Positions 61,877 through 64,000 of a stretch of 64,000 bases of DNA are shown here, in pieces. The DNA lies in the NCBI GenBank assembly GCA_002898015.1, contig BDTM01000036.1, forward strand, positions 1 through 64,000, read 5' to 3'. The stretch is from a bacterium BMS3Bbin03. GTDB lineage: Bacteria; Zhuqueibacterota; JdFR-76; BMS3Abin05. The notes beneath the pieces were generated by a model. It was not told the origin of the DNA. It made no database searches and was given only the letters and a program-made list of their open reading frames with translations. The position numbers and the translations under genes were made by a program. Positions within the stretch are counted from its first letter, which is position 1, and each line of letters begins with the position of its first letter.

Positions 61877-63016
61877 TTATTTTAATAGTTTCCGTGCAAT
61901 GACAATTTTTTGAATTTCGGACGTCCCTTCATAAATTTCCGTAATTTTTGCGTCTCTGAAAAATCGCTCCACCGGGAAATCGGTAATGTAACCGTAGCCT
62001 CCGTGAATTTGAACCGCCTCATTTGTCAATTTCACAGCCACAGCGGAGGTTTTCAGTTTCGCCATGGCGGCTTCCAGGACATAATCCAGGCCGCGGTCTT
62101 TTCTCCAGGCCGCCTGGTAAGTGAGCAGCCGGGCAGCTTCCAATTCGGTTACCATTTCGGCCAGCTTGAACTGAATTCCCTGAAATTCCGAAATCGTTTT
62201 CCCAAACTGTTTTCGTTCTTTCGAATAGGCCAATGCGGCGTCGAAGGCTCCCTGGGCAATTCCGAGTGCTTGTCCCGCAATTCCAATCCGGCCGTTATCA
62301 AGGGCGGAAAGTGCCGTTCGTAAGCCTTTCCCTTCCGGGCCGATCAGATTTTCCACGGGAACCCGGCAATCTTCAAAGGCCAATTCGCAGGTGTCCGAGG
62401 CGCGAATACCCAGCTTTTTCTCCTTTTTGGTCACGCTGAAGCCCGGAAAATCCTTTTCAACGATAAAGGCGCTAATGCCTTTGTACCCCATGGAACGGTC
62501 CTTTGTGGCGAAGACAATCAACACATCCGCATGAGCCGCATTCGTGATGAATCTTTTGGTCCCATTCAAAATGTATAAATCGCCCTCTTGACGATAACCG
62601 GTAATGAGCGAGGCCGGATCCGATCCCGCACCCGGTTCTGTCAGGGCAAACGCACTTAATTTTTCTCCTTTTGCAAGGGGCACCAGATATTTCTGCTTCT
62701 GCTCTTCATTTCCAAACATCTGGAAGGTGTCACAAACAAGAGAATTGTTCACATCAATGACCACCGCTGCCGAAGCATCCACACGGGCGATTTCTTCCAT
62801 GATCAGCGCATATGCCAGATAATCCATGCCTGCACCGCCGTACTTTTCGGGGACGGTCACACCCAAAAATCCCAATTCCGCCATTTGTTTGACGGCTTCG
62901 GCAGGGTAAATCTCTTTCTCATCCCGTTCAGCGGCACCCGGCGCCAGCACTTCTTCGGCAAACGCACGCGCCGTTTCCCTTACCATTTTGTGATCGTCAT
63001 CTAATAGAAAATTCAT
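61877..63016 (-). CDS. Acyl-CoA dehydrogenase (third)
   Basis: A 379-residue short-chain-type acyl-CoA dehydrogenase: SAFALTEPGAGSDPASLITG for flavin contact, VQIHGGYGYITDFPVERFFRDAK, and Glu363 in IYEGTSEIQKIVIAR as the catalytic base. It is closer to butyryl-CoA dehydrogenases than the two in the first cluster. GAGGG precedes the ATG. It is 89 bases downstream of a 3-hydroxyacyl-CoA dehydrogenase gene and may share its transcript, giving two steps of short-chain beta-oxidation. ETF genes are outside the window. Confidence 0.9.
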   Translation of the reverse strand: MNFLLDDDHKMVRETARAFAEEVLAPGAAERDEKEIYPAEAVKQMAELGFLGVTVPEKYGGAGMDYLAYALIMEEIARVDASAAVVIDVNNSLVCDTFQMFGNEEQKQKYLVPLAKGEKLSAFALTEPGAGSDPASLITGYRQEGDLYILNGTKRFITNAAHADVLIVFATKDRSMGYKGISAFIVEKDFPGFSVTKKEKKLGIRASDTCELAFEDCRVPVENLIGPEGKGLRTALSALDNGRIGIAGQALGIAQGAFDAALAYSKERKQFGKTISEFQGIQFKLAEMVTELEAARLLTYQAAWRKDRGLDYVLEAAMAKLKTSAVAVKLTNEAVQIHGGYGYITDFPVERFFRDAKITEIYEGTSEIQKIVIARKLLK

Positions 63017-63050
63017 AAATCATTCCCTCATATTTTTTAATGTTTCACTC

Positions 63051-63100
63051 CTAATTCTTTATTCCCAATTCGTAATTCCTAATTCCTAATTCCTAATTCG
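63051..63100. repeat. Degenerate 7-bp tandem repeat (ATTCCTA)
   Basis: About seven head-to-tail units, three of them identical ATTCCTA, lie between the two acyl-CoA genes. Such a tract can vary in length by slippage and may alter the coupling of the genes. Confidence 0.65.
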
Positions 63101-63105
63101 TATTT

Positions 63106-63960
63106 TTATCTCCCATAATCATAAAATCCCTTCCCGGTCTTTCGTCCCAGATATCCTGCGGCAACCATCTTCTTTAAAAGCGGGCACGGCCGGTATTTCG
63201 GATCGCCCAGCCCGTCATAAAGAACGTTTAAAATATGGAGACACACATCCAGGCCGATAAAATCAGCCAGAGTCAGCGGGCCCATGGGATGGTTCATTCC
63301 AAGTTTCATCACGGTATCAATGGCCTCCCGGTCCGCCACGCCTTCCATCAGACAAAAGACAGCTTCATTAATCATGGGCATGAGCACGCGGTTTGAAATA
63401 AATCCCGGATAATCATTCACGGCCACCGGTGTTTTCCCCAATTCTCTGCTTAAATCCAGGATGGCGCTGAAGGTCTCATCGCTGGTGGCCAATCCTCGAA
63501 TCACCTCCACCAAAGTCATCACCGGCACAGGATTCATAAAATGCATGCCGATACACTTTTCGGGGCGCTGGGTTACCGCCGCCAATTCCGTAATCGAAAT
63601 GGACGAGGTGTTGGATGCCAGCAGCGTCTCCGCCGGACAAATCGCATCTAATTTCTTGAACACCTCTTTTTTTGCCTCCGGATTTTCTATGATAGCTTCC
63701 ACGACCACCCGGGAATTTTTGACGTCTTCTATCGACGTCGCCGGATGGATTCGCTTCAGAGCGGCTTCCGTTTTATCAGCCGTCAGAATGCCTTTTTTAA
63801 TCTGCCGCTCCAGGTTTTTCCGGATGGTTGCCAGGGCCCGATCCAGATAATTCTGATCGACATCCACCAAATGCACTTCAAACCCGGACAGGGCAAACAC
63901 ATGGGCGATCCCATTTCCCATGGTTCCGGCTCCAATGACAGCCGCCTCTCTATTTGACAT
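63106..63960 (-). CDS. 3-hydroxyacyl-CoA (3-hydroxybutyryl-CoA) dehydrogenase
   Basis: A 284-residue NAD-dependent enzyme. The Rossmann motif [20 protein letters not shown] is at the N terminus and the catalytic region [19 protein letters not shown] contains the active-site His. The C-terminal helical domain has [22 protein letters not shown] and [14 protein letters not shown]. It oxidises 3-hydroxyacyl-CoA to 3-oxoacyl-CoA, or reverses this. The start is taken as the second of two adjacent ATGs, since GGGAGG is better spaced to it. The gene upstream lies beyond the window end. Confidence 0.9.
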   Translation of the reverse strand: MSNREAAVIGAGTMGNGIAHVFALSGFEVHLVDVDQNYLDRALATIRKNLERQIKKGILTADKTEAALKRIHPATSIEDVKNSRVVVEAIIENPEAKKEVFKKLDAICPAETLLASNTSSISITELAAVTQRPEKCIGMHFMNPVPVMTLVEVIRGLATSDETFSAILDLSRELGKTPVAVNDYPGFISNRVLMPMINEAVFCLMEGVADREAIDTVMKLGMNHPMGPLTLADFIGLDVCLHILNVLYDGLGDPKYRPCPLLKKMVAAGYLGRKTGKGFYDYGR

Positions 63961-64000
63961 CATTGCCTCCCGTATTTAAGCATTAAATTCGTGTGAATTT

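Overview
The window looks like chromosome from a Gram-negative bacterium of the Fibrobacteres-Chlorobi-Bacteroidetes (FCB) side of the tree, plausibly a Calditrichota/KSB1-like lineage. This is inference from gene content: two large CBM9-like/DUF5916 outer-surface proteins, a lipoprotein amidase carrying a golvesin-like domain, a SecA of about 1060 residues with the long insertion usual in FCB bacteria, smg next to topA, and HprK beside mannose-type PTS subunits in an organism that also has lipoproteins and an MlaD protein. No 16S, tRNA, CRISPR, prophage or insertion sequence was found, so the placement is not proven.

Layout. (1) 189-12144, all on the minus strand: a ten-gene acyl-CoA cluster (MaoC dehydratase, racemase-type class III CoA-transferase, SDR, two acyl-CoA dehydrogenases, an SCP2-type thiolase, a condensing-enzyme-like/DUF35 fusion, a transglutaminase-like protein, two AMP-forming acyl-CoA ligases). 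Together they can activate a carboxylic acid, epimerise an alpha-branch, dehydrogenate, hydrate, oxidise and cleave it: a beta-oxidation-type route with features of branched or isoprenoid substrates. (2) 12522-18682: M48 lipoprotein protease, aldo/keto reductase, a repeat-rich spacer, a C69 dipeptidase, and an AAA/DUF4143 ATPase broken by a stop codon exactly in its Walker A motif. (3) 18876-22695: amidase/golvesin lipoprotein and upp. (4) 22865-28948: hypABFCDE, a complete [NiFe]-hydrogenase maturation set with no hydrogenase in the window. (5) 29211-37419: two paralogous CBM9-like/DUF5916 proteins flanking an MFS-HEAT fusion. (6) 37666-40092: a solitary IorA-like TPP protein and a degenerate receiver/DUF4388 protein.

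(7) 40115-50806 (minus): glpD, an ABC exporter operon with a TPR-like partner, DUF72, Mth938-like and small proteins, a third acyl-CoA synthetase, pdxB, mlaD. (8) 50810-53282 (minus): PTS IIB and IIA of the mannose family, hprK and hpf, a regulatory set without membrane PTS subunits. (9) 53372-63960 (minus): xerC-like recombinase, topA, smg, secA, nusB, ilvE, then a third acyl-CoA dehydrogenase and a 3-hydroxyacyl-CoA dehydrogenase.

Spacers hold several repeat families: a nested 178-bp palindromic element, short hairpins that share a TTTA/TAAA loop on unrelated stems, a perfect 66-bp direct repeat, a 40-bp direct repeat mixed with CTATAAACATT...GTCCC repeats, and a degenerate two-part motif shared by two distant spacers. 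The points I would look at first are the condensing-enzyme/DUF35 fusion lacking its usual catalytic His and Glu, the Walker A nonsense mutation, the DUF5916-MFS/HEAT-DUF5916 locus, the orphan hyp operon, and the IorA-like/pseudo-receiver pair.
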